Shown here in pieces: positions 1 to 9,103 of a stretch of 36,535 nucleotides of DNA (the stretch's first letter is position 1; every line of letters starts with the position of its first letter). The stretch lies in NCBI GenBank assembly GCA_024278455.1, contig JAJRTE010000254.1, positions 1 to 36,535 of the forward strand, read 5' to 3'. Origin of the DNA: Myxococcota bacterium (lineage in GTDB: Bacteria > Myxococcota_A > UBA796 > JAJRTE01). The position numbers and the translations under genes were made by a program. The notes below the pieces were generated by a model that saw only the letters and a program-made list of their open reading frames with translations, was not told where the DNA came from and did not search any database.

Positions 1-1327
1 CGCCGGCGAAGATGACCAGGATCCCCCCACCGTTCCCGCCGTTGGCCCCGGCGATGCCGAAGGCGGATCCGCCGCCTCCGCCGCCGCCGCCGCCCGGGAA
101 AAGCAGGGAAAGGTCCGGTGTGCCGTAGGGGGCACCGCCTCCCCCGCCGCCGCCGCCATAGTGGGAGCCGCAGGTGTCACCCCCACCTCCGCCGATCGTG
201 TCGGTGCCCACTTCACCGGCTCGAGCCGAGCCGTCGTAGCAACTGCTCCAGATCTGGCCCGGATTCCCCGCGTTGCCTCCCGCGCCTCCTGGACAGGAGG
301 AACCGCCTCCACCTCCGGCCGGCAGCCCTTCGCTCCCCCCGGTGCCACCGGCACCGCATTCGCTGCCACCGCAGCCGGAGCCCCCCCCGCCGCCGCCGCC
401 ACCGCCCGCGTGGCCTCCACCTCCGCCGCCGCCCGCGCCGTCGTCGTTGTTGTCGGTACCGTCGGACCCCCCTCCACCGGCACCGTAGCCGCCCGGCCCT
501 CCCTTGGTCCCCACGTTCTGGGAAGGCCCCTCTCCCCCGCCCCCGGAGCCTTCACCGTCGTGACCGGTACCCGAAGGGCCGTCGGCACCGCCTGGTCCGT
601 CTCGTCCGATGAAGGTCTCACCTCCTTCCGCCGATCCACCCGACGCCGATCCGCCCGCTCCGCCTCGATAGCCCAGCCCGCTCACATCGATGGCCGCGCC
701 CTCGGCGACCGTAAGCCGGCCGGCCACGCGGAACACCACGATTCCGTTGAGACTGCCGTCGAAAGCGGATGTCGTCAGCACAGCCCCGGCCTCGAGCCGC
801 ACATCGCGGTAGTGGGGCACCCGTTGCACCTGGACCGGGTGGACGTCGGCCCGGTAGCCACGATCCAGGGGATCGGCGAGCGTCACGACCGGACCGCTGA
901 CACGCGCCACGTCGTAGAAGCCGTAGGTCCCGACACCGTCCATTTCCGCCAGCGTGCCGATACGGTCGATAACCAGGATTTCATCCCCCGGTCCCAGACC
1001 TTCGGCGTCCCGGTCCAGCACGAGGGTGTCCTCCCCCTGCTGCACTGCTTCCGCCAGCCGAAAAACCACGCCGTCCGGGGCGCTCCGGCCGTTCGACCCG
1101 TCTGCCGCGATGTCGAAACGGTCCACGACATCGAGATCCCCGTCCGCGCCAGTCCCGGTCTCGTGCTCGTACAATACCGCTTCGCCGCCGGTGACACGAA
1201 TGAGGCTGGCATCATAGGCATAATCCGAGGGAGTCAGAAAATCATAAGCCGCCGTTTCCGCGTGTGCGGTGACCGCACCGGCTACCAAGACCGACATTGC
1301 CAACAACTGAAATCGCACTCGCAACAT
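1..1327 (-). CDS. Glycine-rich exported protein (3' end cut by window edge)
   Basis: The minus strand is open from an ATG at 1327 to the left edge, 442 codons with no stop. A strong ribosome site (GGAGGAG at 1336-1342) lies 8 bases before the ATG. Residues 1-23 form a signal peptide (MLRVRFQLLAMSVLVAGAV..AHA). A mixed domain of about 200 residues follows; its end (VVFRVAGRLTVAEGAAIDVS) resembles one rung of a beta-helix. The rest is dominated by glycine (runs of 6-10 Gly) with scattered Cys, Ser and Asp. This layout is common in large secreted or surface proteins of myxobacteria and relatives, but I cannot name a family. The plus-strand proline-rich frames here are its antisense. It is divergent from the lipoprotein gene at 1769. 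Coding is near certain; function is unknown. Confidence 0.85.
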   Translation of the reverse strand, partial: MLRVRFQLLAMSVLVAGAVTAHAETAAYDFLTPSDYAYDASLIRVTGGEAVLYEHETGTGADGDLDVVDRFDIAADGSNGRSAPDGVVFRLAEAVQQGEDTLVLDRDAEGLGPGDEILVIDRIGTLAEMDGVGTYGFYDVARVSGPVVTLADPLDRGYRADVHPVQVQRVPHYRDVRLEAGAVLTTSAFDGSLNGIVVFRVAGRLTVAEGAAIDVSGLGYRGGAGGSASGGSAEGGETFIGRDGPGGADGPSGTGHDGEGSGGGGEGPSQNVGTKGGPGGYGAGGGGSDGTDNNDDGAGGGGGGGHAGGGGGGGGGSGCGGSECGAGGTGGSEGLPAGGGGGSSCPGGAGGNAGNPGQIWSSCYDGSARAGEVGTDTIGGGGGDTCGSHYGGGGGGGGAPYGTPDLSLLFPGGGGGGGGGSAFGIAGANGGNGGGILVIFAG

Positions 1328-1768
1328 GGTCGTCGCTCCTCCATCGTGGTTGTATGCCGTGCTGCCTGCGCCGTCTCCTACTCGAACCACATCCTCCCGA
1401 ATGGTGTACCACATTCTCAAGCAACACGACAGCAGGTGCCAACAACCCGGTATCGCGAGGAGACGATGAACAGGCTACCTCCCCCGCCGGGGCGCAGGAG
1501 ATTCGAGTCGAAACAGTAGTGGCCGCCACCCAATTCAGGCGACACGGGGCGGGATCGCCCGTCGCCGGATTTCCGCTGTCGCGTAGCGCCCCTCGTATGG
1601 TACGATGATGTTAGTCTTGCACGGGATGGTTCTTCCAGCCCGCGCTGCTGTTTCCGAGCTGCTGTTGTACTGTGGGCACCCGAGCCCTGGCATTGTTCTT
1701 GCTGGCTCCGACGCTGGGTCGGGCTGCCACCCGACCTTGTTGCTGCTCTGGTTGCGAGAGGACTATCC
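1328..1768. other. Divergent intergenic region, 441 bases
   Basis: This spacer lies between the divergent glycine-rich gene (minus) and the MopE-type lipoprotein gene (plus), so it should hold both promoters. I see no convincing -35/-10 pair on either strand. It contains the glycine-rich gene's ribosome site (1336-1342), a leader hairpin (1717-1736) and a GAGAGGA ribosome site (1756-1762) for the 1769 start. Short open frames here lack good starts and look fortuitous. Confidence 0.5.
1717..1736 (+). promoter_or_regulatory. Leader hairpin upstream of the MopE-type lipoprotein gene
   Basis: GGTCGGG and CCCGACC form a perfect 7-bp stem around a 6-base loop (CTGCCA). It ends about 32 bases before the ATG at 1769 and would sit in the 5' untranslated leader. 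There is no following T tract, so a leader structure fits better than a terminator. The hairpin is seen in the sequence; any regulatory role is a guess. Confidence 0.3.
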
Positions 1769-4700
1769 ATGGTGCGCTACTCCGCCTGCAACGATACCCG
1801 ACAACCGGCAACCCGCCATTGTCTCCCCTGCTCCAAGCCCTGCTTCCCCGGCATTCAAATCGGTCCGTCGGTGACGGCGCTGCTCCTGGGGCTGCTCCTG
1901 CTGTCCGGGTGCCAAGATCCGGTTCTCGATCCACCCAACGTCCAGGACTCCGACGGAGACGGTTACACCGCGCTCGAGGGTGACTGTGACGACCGGGACC
2001 CCCTGATCGGCCCCGACGTAGAGGAAACCTGCAACCTGATTGACGACAACTGCAATGGACAGATCGACGAAGACGTCAAGGTGGACTACTACCTGGACGC
2101 CGACCAGGACGGATATGGCTCGTCGGCCAAGACGACCGGCGGCTGCACGGCCCCTCCCCAGCACGTAGCCAACCGCGACGACTGCGACGACAAGGACCCC
2201 TACGTCAATCCAAAGGCCGCGGAAATCTGCGACGGGATCGACAACAACTGCGACGGCGTCATCGACACCGACGCTGTCAACCGTATCGTCTACTACGCCG
2301 ACTTCGATGGCGATGGATATGGCAACGCCTTGCAGCCGAAGAAGGGGTGCGAGGTAGAACGAGGATACGCGGACAACCCCGACGATTGCGATGACTACGC
2401 CAAGGATGTGCACCCGGGGGCCTACGAGGCGTGCGACTACATCGACAACAACTGCGACGGCCAGATCGACGAGGGCCACGATAAGGATGGCGACGGCACA
2501 CCCGATTGCCAGGGCATCGAGACCTGCGACGGCGTCGACAACAATGGAGTCGACGGGATCGACGAGGGCTTCGACATGGACGGCGATGGCTACACTCCCC
2601 TGTGGTGCGACTGCCGGGAAGATGCGGTCGAGACCTGCGGCAAGGACTGCGACGACATGAACCCCAATATCAATCCCGACGCATTCGAAATCTGCGACGT
2701 CGACAACGTGGACGAGGACTGCGACTTCGTGGCCGACAACGATGATGACAGCGCGGCCGTCAACGGGATGACCCGGTTCTACATCGACGCAGACGGCGAC
2801 GGATTCGGGGATGAGAACGACCCCGGCGTGATGGCCTGCGACAACCCCTCGGACGAAACGACCACATACGTTACCAATCCCGACGACTGCGACGACACCG
2901 ATCCCGAACGGAACCCCTCCATCGAAGAGGACTGCGATTTCAAGGACAACGATTGCGACCACGTGGTGGATGAAGACTGGACCTACATCCAGTTCTACGA
3001 GGACAAGGACGGCGACGGGTACGGCAGCGATGCCTTCTACGAACTCCGGTGCAAGGCCCCCCCCGGCTATGTGGACAACCCCGACGACTGCGACGACGAA
3101 AACGAATACATCTATCCGGGCAGCTACGAGGTCTGCAGCGAAGACCTGGTCGACGAAGACTGCGACGGCCTCGCCGACGACGACGATCCCGACTCCCTCG
3201 TCGGTGTCCCCGAAGGCATCCCGGGAGAAGGCAAGCTCCTCTACTACGAAGATGCGGACAACGACACGTTCGGCAACAGGGAAGACCCGGGCACCTACAA
3301 ATGTCACGACCCCTCTTCCCCCGAGTTGCACTATGTCCTCAACAACCAGGACTGCGACGATACCGACGAAACGATCTTCTACAACGCCCCCGAACTGTGC
3401 GACTACCTGGACAACGATTGCGACGGACTGGTCGACAACAACGTGGCCTACTACATGTTCTTCCCGGACCTGGACCACGACGGTTTCGGAAACTTCGAAG
3501 AACCTGGCTACCTCAGTTGCACCTACCCAGAGGACCAAAGCACCATCCTGGTCGAAGTCGACACGGTCGATAACGACGGCGACGGAAAACCCGACGAAAT
3601 CACCCACGTCTACAACGTCGGCGACCATGACTGCGACGACACCGCAACCGATGTCAACCCCGACGACATCGACTGCTCGATCCCACCCGCGGACCGCCCA
3701 CCGGACTGGGGCGGCGCCTGTGTCAACCCGGATGCTCCCGAATGGTGCGACCTCATAGACAACGATTGCGACGAACTCATCGATGAACCCGACGCGGTAG
3801 ACGCCATCATCTGGTACAAGGACGCCGACAACGATGGGTTCGGCGACGCCACATCAACAACGACCGCCTGCCCGGACGAGGCGCCCGGCGGATACGACGA
3901 ACTCCTGCCCCCAGCAGGATACACCGCCGTCGCCGGCGACTGCGACGACACCAATCCGGCCATCAGCCCGGCTGCGGCCGAGGTGTGCAACGACCACATC
4001 GACAACGACTGCGACGATGAGACCGACGAAGACACCGCTGTAGACGCCCTCACCTGGTACGAGGACGCCGACAGCGACACGTTCGGCAACGCCGACGTGG
4101 CAATCCCCTCCTGCTACCAGCCCATGGGCTACGTGCCCGACAACACGGACTGCAACGACAACGCCCCACTGGTGAGCCCCGCGGCGACCGAAGTGTGCAA
4201 CTCCATCGACGACGACTGCGACGGCGTCACCGACGAACTGGATTCAGAAGACGCCAACACCTGGTGGCAGGACATCGACGGCGATGGATACGGCAGCATG
4301 ACCATATTCGTCGTCCAATGCTACCAACCCGACGGATACGTCGCCGACAACACCGACTGCGACGACACCAACGCCGGGGCGAATCCAGGATTGCCCGAGA
4401 TCTGCGACGCGGACAACATCGACGAGGACTGCGACGGCAAGGCCGACGACAAGGACACCGACCTGCCGGTCGCCGACCCCACCCGCACCTCCTTCTGGCC
4501 CGACCGAGATGGCGATGGATACGGCGACAGGTCCGAAAGCAGCCTGCTGCTGTGCGACGATCCATCCTCCGAGACGCTGCCCTACGCGACAAACAAGCTC
4601 GACTGCAACGACGCCGACCCCACCATCAATCCCGCCGCCACGGAGACGCCCGGCGACAGCATCGACTACGACTGCGACGGCCAGGAAATCTGCTACCTGG

Positions 4701-7700
4701 ACAACGACGGCGATGGGTACAGGCCGGACGCCACGACGACCATCCAGTCCAGCAACCAGGTGTGCTCGGACGCCGGGGAGGCTTCCGATACGACGCCCAT
4801 CGGCGACTGCAACGACAGCGACCCGGACATCCATCCCACAGCCACCGAACTCGTCGCCGACGGCGTGGACCAGAACTGCGACAACAAGGAACTCTGCTAC
4901 AAGGATTCCGACGACGACGGCTTCCGCCCAGACGCCTCGGCAACCGTCGTGTCCGGCGACCTGGACTGCACCGACCCGACCGAGGCAACGGCAGACGACC
5001 CCATCGGCGACTGCAACGACAACAACGCAGACATCAACCCCGACGCCGACGAAACCATCGGGGACAACATCGACTACGACTGCAACGGCCTCGAGCTGTG
5101 CTACAAGGACGCGGACGACGACACCTACCGCCCGAACGCGACATCCACCGTGCTGTCCAGCGATACGGACTGCACAGACACCGGCGAGGCCGTCGCGGGC
5201 GACCCGGTGGGAGATTGCGACGACGACGACCCGGATATCAACCCGGACGCCACCGAAGTCGCCGACGACGGCGTGGACCAGGACTGCGACGACAAGGAAA
5301 TCTGCTACAAGGACGGCGACAACGATGGCTACCGCCCAGACGCCTCCGCCACCGTCTACTCCGACGACCTGGATTGCTCGGATAGCACCGAAGCCACTTC
5401 GGACGACCCCACCGGCGACTGCAACGACGACAATGCATCCATCCATCCCGGAGCCAGCGAGATTCCCGGCGACAACGTCGACCAGGACTGCGACAACGCT
5501 GAACTCTGCTACCAGGACAATGACGACGACGGCTACGTTCCCGACTACTCCACCACCGTCGACTCCTCGGACACCGACTGCAACGACCCCGGCGAAGGCA
5601 CCGAAAGCGACCCGGACGGCGACTGCGACGACAACAACAGCGACGCCCACCCAGGTGCCACGGAAACAGTCGCCAACGGCGTCGACGAGGACTGCGACGA
5701 CAAGGAAATCTGCTACCTCGATGCCGACAACGACGGATACCGGCCAAACGCGTCCGCCACCGTCTACTCCGACGACCTGGATTGCAACGACTCCACCGAG
5801 GCCACGTCGGACGACCCGACCGACGACTGCAACGACAACAATGCATCCATCCACCCAGGCGCCACCGAAATCGTTGGCGACAGTGTCGACCAGGACTGCA
5901 ACCAGTCCGAAGTCTGCTACCAGGACAATGACGGCGACGGCTACGTTCCCGACTACTCCACCACCGTCTATTCCCCAGATACCGACTGCAACGACAGTGG
6001 TGAAGGCGCCAAGGGCGACCCGGACGGCGACTGCGACGACACCACCTCGGCCATCAATCCGGCAGCAACCGAACTCGTCGACGACGGCGTGGACCAGGAC
6101 TGCGACGACAAGGAACTCTGCTACCTCGATGCCGACAACGACGGATACCGGCCGAACGCATCCGCCACCGTCTACTCCGATGACCTGGATTGCAACGACT
6201 CCACCGAGGCCACTTCGGACGACCCGACCGACGACTGCGATGACAACAGCGCCTCCGTCCACCCAGGCGCCACGGAAACGGTCGACGATGGCATCGACCA
6301 GGATTGCGACAACAAGGAACTCTGCTACCTCGATGCCGACAACGACGGATACCGCCCGGACACCTCATCCACCGTTTCCTCCGACGACCTGGACTGCTCG
6401 GATAGCACCGAAGCCACTTCTGATGACCCAACCGACGACTGCGACGACAACAACAGCGCCATCCACCCAGGCGCCACCGAGTCCGTCGCCGACGGTGCCG
6501 ATCAGAATTGCGACAACAAAGAGTTGTGTTACCTGGACGCCGACAACGACGGCTACCTCGCCGACTCCGGGCTCTCCACCATGGTCTCCCAGGATACGGA
6601 CTGCAATGACGCCTACGAAGGCACGAGCAGCGACCCGAAGACCGACTGCGACGATACCAACGCCAACGTCAACCCCGCCGCCACCGAAACCTGCAACGAC
6701 ATCGACGACGACTGTGACGGCTCGACCGATGAGGACGTGCTGAACACCTACTACTACGATGGCGATGGAGACGGCTACGGACTTACCGCCTCCACCACGG
6801 AAGACTGCACGCTTCCGGGTAGCTACGCTCGGGTCGGCGGCGACTGCGACGACGGGGACGCAGCTTCCTATCCCGGAGCAGATGAAACCTGCGACAGCGC
6901 CGACAACGATTGCGATGGAACCATCGACGACGGTGTACAGAGTACGTTCTACAGCGACAGCGATGGGGATGGGTATGGGGACGCCCAATCCACCACCCAG
7001 GACTGCTCCGCCCCGACCGGCTACGTCTCGGATTACACGGACTGCGACGATTCGGCCGCCGCCATTCATCCGACAGCAAGCGAGTCCTGCAACGGCCTGG
7101 ACGACGATTGCGACGGCGATATCGACGAGAGTGTCAAGACCACCTACTACCTCGACCGCGACAACGACGGCTACGGGGCCACCGCGGATACCCTCGATGC
7201 ATGCTCGGCCCCTACCGGCTACGTGTCCAGCCCCGACGATTGTGACGACACCGATCCGGACATCAATCCCGCCGGGACCGAGATTTGCGGAGACGGCATC
7301 GACCAGGACTGCTCCGGGGCGGACTGCGTACCTACCCCCACGCCGACGCCGACTCCTACTCCCACACCAACGCCGACGCCGACACCAACGCCGACACCGA
7401 CACCGACACCAACACCCACGCCGACGCCGACGCCAACACCAACGCCAACACCAACGCCGACGCCAACACCAACGCCAACACCAACCCCCGTGCCTGGTGG
7501 CACCTGGTCTGGCTACTACACGCTGACCAGCGCGGCAAGCGACAAATGCCTCGATGTCGCGGGCGGCTCTACGAGCAATATCGGCAATGTCGATCAGTAC
7601 ACCTGCAGCAGCCAGGAGCAGATGATCTGGCAACTCGTCCACCTGGGGAGCGAACAGTACAAGGTCGTCAATCTCAACAGCGGCCTGGTGCTGACCGTGG

Positions 7701-8374
7701 AGGGGGGAAACACAACAGATGGCACGAACATCTTCCAGTATGACTTCAACGACTACGCGTTCCAGAAATGGACCGTCGAAGCCGTTGGGAGTACCGGCTA
7801 CTACGCGCTGAAGCCGGTACATGCACCCACGAGTTGCGCTGACGTGACCGGCGGCGCCACCGCCGACAGCACCAACATCCAGCTCAACACCTGCGATGAC
7901 GGCACCCAGCAGCAGTGGTCCATCGACGTCGTGCCCGCCACCGGCTCCACCTACTACGAAGTGGTGAACAAGAATAGTGTGAAGTGCATGGAGGTCGCGG
8001 GCGCGAGCAACGCCGACGGTGCCAACGTGCAGCAGAGCACCTGCTCGACCGGCGCGACGCACCAGGAATGGCAGCTCTCTCACGAGGGGTATGGCTACTA
8101 CACCTTCACCAACAGGAACAGCAACAAGTGCCTGCACGTGGCCGGCGATTCATCGGCCGACGGCGCCAACGTGGAACAATCCGCTTGCACCGGAAGCACC
8201 GGCGAGAAGTTCCACGTTCGAGAGGCCGAAACCGACTTCTACACCCTCAGCGCGGTCGACGATGCCGTCTGCACGGAAGTGCAGCTCGGCGGCACGGCCG
8301 ACGGAGACAACATCCAGCAATGGAGTTGCCACGGGGGAAACAGCGAGCGCTGGTCTTTCACCGGGGTGCCGTGA
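1769..8374 (+). CDS. Giant MopE-type metal-binding repeat lipoprotein with C-terminal ricin-type lectin domains
   Basis: A 2201-residue protein. The start is ATG at 1769 with GAGAGGA just upstream. Residues 35-48 are a lipoprotein signal core with lipobox L45-S-G-C48, so a lipid-anchored surface protein is expected, although the n-region is unusually long. Residues 57-1850 hold about 25 repeats of the form DxDxDG(Y/F), a Cys, DCDD, then CDxxDxDCDG, matching the putative metal-binding motif named after Methylococcus MopE. The Asp loops resemble calcium-binding DxDxDG loops. Residues 975-1654 are ten copies of a longer 68-residue variant. A Thr-Pro linker (1855-1907) leads to about 290 residues with repeated (K)CL(D/H)VAGGS and Q..W elements typical of RicinB lectin_2 domains, probably two. 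Likely role: metal-stabilised stalk carrying a sugar-binding head. Family and architecture are secure; ligand and role are inferred. Confidence 0.93.
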   Translation: MVRYSACNDTRQPATRHCLPCSKPCFPGIQIGPSVTALLLGLLLLSGCQDPVLDPPNVQDSDGDGYTALEGDCDDRDPLIGPDVEETCNLIDDNCNGQIDEDVKVDYYLDADQDGYGSSAKTTGGCTAPPQHVANRDDCDDKDPYVNPKAAEICDGIDNNCDGVIDTDAVNRIVYYADFDGDGYGNALQPKKGCEVERGYADNPDDCDDYAKDVHPGAYEACDYIDNNCDGQIDEGHDKDGDGTPDCQGIETCDGVDNNGVDGIDEGFDMDGDGYTPLWCDCREDAVETCGKDCDDMNPNINPDAFEICDVDNVDEDCDFVADNDDDSAAVNGMTRFYIDADGDGFGDENDPGVMACDNPSDETTTYVTNPDDCDDTDPERNPSIEEDCDFKDNDCDHVVDEDWTYIQFYEDKDGDGYGSDAFYELRCKAPPGYVDNPDDCDDENEYIYPGSYEVCSEDLVDEDCDGLADDDDPDSLVGVPEGIPGEGKLLYYEDADNDTFGNREDPGTYKCHDPSSPELHYVLNNQDCDDTDETIFYNAPELCDYLDNDCDGLVDNNVAYYMFFPDLDHDGFGNFEEPGYLSCTYPEDQSTILVEVDTVDNDGDGKPDEITHVYNVGDHDCDDTATDVNPDDIDCSIPPADRPPDWGGACVNPDAPEWCDLIDNDCDELIDEPDAVDAIIWYKDADNDGFGDATSTTTACPDEAPGGYDELLPPAGYTAVAGDCDDTNPAISPAAAEVCNDHIDNDCDDETDEDTAVDALTWYEDADSDTFGNADVAIPSCYQPMGYVPDNTDCNDNAPLVSPAATEVCNSIDDDCDGVTDELDSEDANTWWQDIDGDGYGSMTIFVVQCYQPDGYVADNTDCDDTNAGANPGLPEICDADNIDEDCDGKADDKDTDLPVADPTRTSFWPDRDGDGYGDRSESSLLLCDDPSSETLPYATNKLDCNDADPTINPAATETPGDSIDYDCDGQEICYLDNDGDGYRPDATTTIQSSNQVCSDAGEASDTTPIGDCNDSDPDIHPTATELVADGVDQNCDNKELCYKDSDDDGFRPDASATVVSGDLDCTDPTEATADDPIGDCNDNNADINPDADETIGDNIDYDCNGLELCYKDADDDTYRPNATSTVLSSDTDCTDTGEAVAGDPVGDCDDDDPDINPDATEVADDGVDQDCDDKEICYKDGDNDGYRPDASATVYSDDLDCSDSTEATSDDPTGDCNDDNASIHPGASEIPGDNVDQDCDNAELCYQDNDDDGYVPDYSTTVDSSDTDCNDPGEGTESDPDGDCDDNNSDAHPGATETVANGVDEDCDDKEICYLDADNDGYRPNASATVYSDDLDCNDSTEATSDDPTDDCNDNNASIHPGATEIVGDSVDQDCNQSEVCYQDNDGDGYVPDYSTTVYSPDTDCNDSGEGAKGDPDGDCDDTTSAINPAATELVDDGVDQDCDDKELCYLDADNDGYRPNASATVYSDDLDCNDSTEATSDDPTDDCDDNSASVHPGATETVDDGIDQDCDNKELCYLDADNDGYRPDTSSTVSSDDLDCSDSTEATSDDPTDDCDDNNSAIHPGATESVADGADQNCDNKELCYLDADNDGYLADSGLSTMVSQDTDCNDAYEGTSSDPKTDCDDTNANVNPAATETCNDIDDDCDGSTDEDVLNTYYYDGDGDGYGLTASTTEDCTLPGSYARVGGDCDDGDAASYPGADETCDSADNDCDGTIDDGVQSTFYSDSDGDGYGDAQSTTQDCSAPTGYVSDYTDCDDSAAAIHPTASESCNGLDDDCDGDIDESVKTTYYLDRDNDGYGATADTLDACSAPTGYVSSPDDCDDTDPDINPAGTEICGDGIDQDCSGADCVPTPTPTPTPTPTPTPTPTPTPTPTPTPTPTPTPTPTPTPTPTPTPTPTPTPTPVPGGTWSGYYTLTSAASDKCLDVAGGSTSNIGNVDQYTCSSQEQMIWQLVHLGSEQYKVVNLNSGLVLTVEGGNTTDGTNIFQYDFNDYAFQKWTVEAVGSTGYYALKPVHAPTSCADVTGGATADSTNIQLNTCDDGTQQQWSIDVVPATGSTYYEVVNKNSVKCMEVAGASNADGANVQQSTCSTGATHQEWQLSHEGYGYYTFTNRNSNKCLHVAGDSSADGANVEQSACTGSTGEKFHVREAETDFYTLSAVDDAVCTEVQLGGTADGDNIQQWSCHGGNSERWSFTGVP
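4691..6730 (+). repeat. Ten tandem 204-bp coding repeats
   Basis: The Cys codon opening each unit (CYxDxDxDGYxPD) falls at 4691, 4895, 5099, 5303, 5507, 5711, 5915, 6119, 6323 and 6527: exactly 204 bases (68 codons) every time, with no indel. Units 5/7 and 6/8 are more alike than neighbours, which points to a 408-bp two-unit block duplicated as a whole. Unit 9 also closely resembles units 6 and 8. Flanking MopE-type repeats are shorter and irregular, so this block arose by later internal expansion. Confidence 0.93.
7331..7489 (+). repeat. Thr-Pro microsatellite linker
   Basis: About 53 codons alternate Thr (ACN) and Pro (CCN), an imperfect CCNACN hexamer array. The linker separates the metal-binding repeats from the lectin domains and is typical of extended surface linkers. 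Because each repeat step is 6 bases, copy-number change would keep the frame and alter linker length only. Confidence 0.9.
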
Positions 8375-8429
8375 GGCAGCCACCTGCACCCGCCGACCCG
8401 TCCGCTGGGCTCTCCGACCGAGGTTTTCC

Positions 8430-8457
8430 TTGATCCCCGTCTCCTTTCCGTTATAGA
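8430..8457 (+). promoter_or_regulatory. Sigma-70-like promoter for the ferritin-like gene
   Basis: TTGATC (8430-8435) and TATAGA (8452-8457) are separated by 16 bases, about 50 bases before the ATG at 8507. Both boxes are good matches to consensus in a GC-rich background. No transcription start is known. Confidence 0.5.
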
Positions 8458-8506
8458 TCCTGTCAGGTTGCCCTTTGTCGACGTCAATCATGCTACGGAG
8501 ACACCC

Positions 8507-9016
8507 ATGAACTTGAGAGAAGCGCTCGAGATCAGCCTGGAATACGAAAACAAGGTCCGCGACCACTACAAGATGGGGCTCGAAAGGATCACCGATCCCG
8601 TGGGCAGACGTATTTTCTCCACACTGGCCGAGGAAGAACAGTGCCACGTGGATTTCCTGCAGAATCGGTTGGCTTGCCTGGACCAACCGGGAACCGAACC
8701 AGTGCCGTTCGACCCCGTCGTTCATCCAGAGTGGGTGGCCGCGGCGAAAAGGAAGATGGAGCGCCCCCCCTCCGACGCGATCGCGAGCCATACCGACATC
8801 GAACTCGTCAAGCTCGCCCTGAAACTCGAGCACGAGACCAGCGCCTTCTACCGCTCCCTCATGAACAAGCTCAAGGACCCGGAAGACAGAAAGCTTTTCG
8901 AGCCATTCATTGAAATCGAAGATGGCCACATCGCTATCGTGCAGGCGGAACTGGATTCACTCCAGGGCATCGGATTCTGGTTCGATTTCAAGGAGTTCTC
9001 GTTGGAAGCCGGCTAG
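8507..9016 (+). CDS. Ferritin-like / rubrerythrin-type diiron protein
   Basis: A 169-residue protein. The start is MNLREALE, with GGAG 6 bases upstream; an upstream in-frame ATG at 8468 lacks such a site. It reads as a four-helix ferritin-like bundle with two half-repeats. The first has Glu in [14 protein letters not shown] (about 8-21) and an ExxH in [10 protein letters not shown]. The second has [17 protein letters not shown] and IEDGHIAIV. These are the expected carboxylate/His ligands of a diiron site. No C-terminal rubredoxin CxxC pairs are present, so it is not a full rubrerythrin. Likely role: iron handling or peroxide/oxygen defence in the cytoplasm. It has its own promoter and is convergent with the glucokinase gene. 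The precise activity is not evident. Confidence 0.85.
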   Translation: MNLREALEISLEYENKVRDHYKMGLERITDPVGRRIFSTLAEEEQCHVDFLQNRLACLDQPGTEPVPFDPVVHPEWVAAAKRKMERPPSDAIASHTDIELVKLALKLEHETSAFYRSLMNKLKDPEDRKLFEPFIEIEDGHIAIVQAELDSLQGIGFWFDFKEFSLEAG

Positions 9017-9103
9017 CACCCCCCCCGGACCGGCTGCACGACAGCGGGCACCGCCATGGCGGAAAAACGACCAGACCGCCCCCTTCCGAACGGTCCCACT
9101 CCG

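Noticed and set aside
161..1519. A 452-codon plus-strand frame and a poly-proline frame over the left end
   Set aside because: They are antisense to the glycine-rich gene: Gly GGN codons read backwards as Pro/Ala. The minus frame has a signal peptide and a strong ribosome site.
4691..7489. Regular repeats considered as a CRISPR array
   Set aside because: The repeats are adjacent in-frame coding units or a hexamer microsatellite without unique spacers, and no cas genes are present.
1763..8137. Very long open frames (590-672 codons) on the minus strand opposite the giant lipoprotein gene
   Set aside because: They are Val/Ala/Ile-rich mirror images of Asp (GAC/GTC) codons, have no domains or ribosome sites, and lie antisense to a protein with clear family motifs.
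9051..9062. CCGCCATGGCGG palindrome between the convergent ferritin-like and glucokinase genes, as a terminator
   Set aside because: A perfect palindrome without a loop cannot form a usual RNA hairpin, and no T tract follows.
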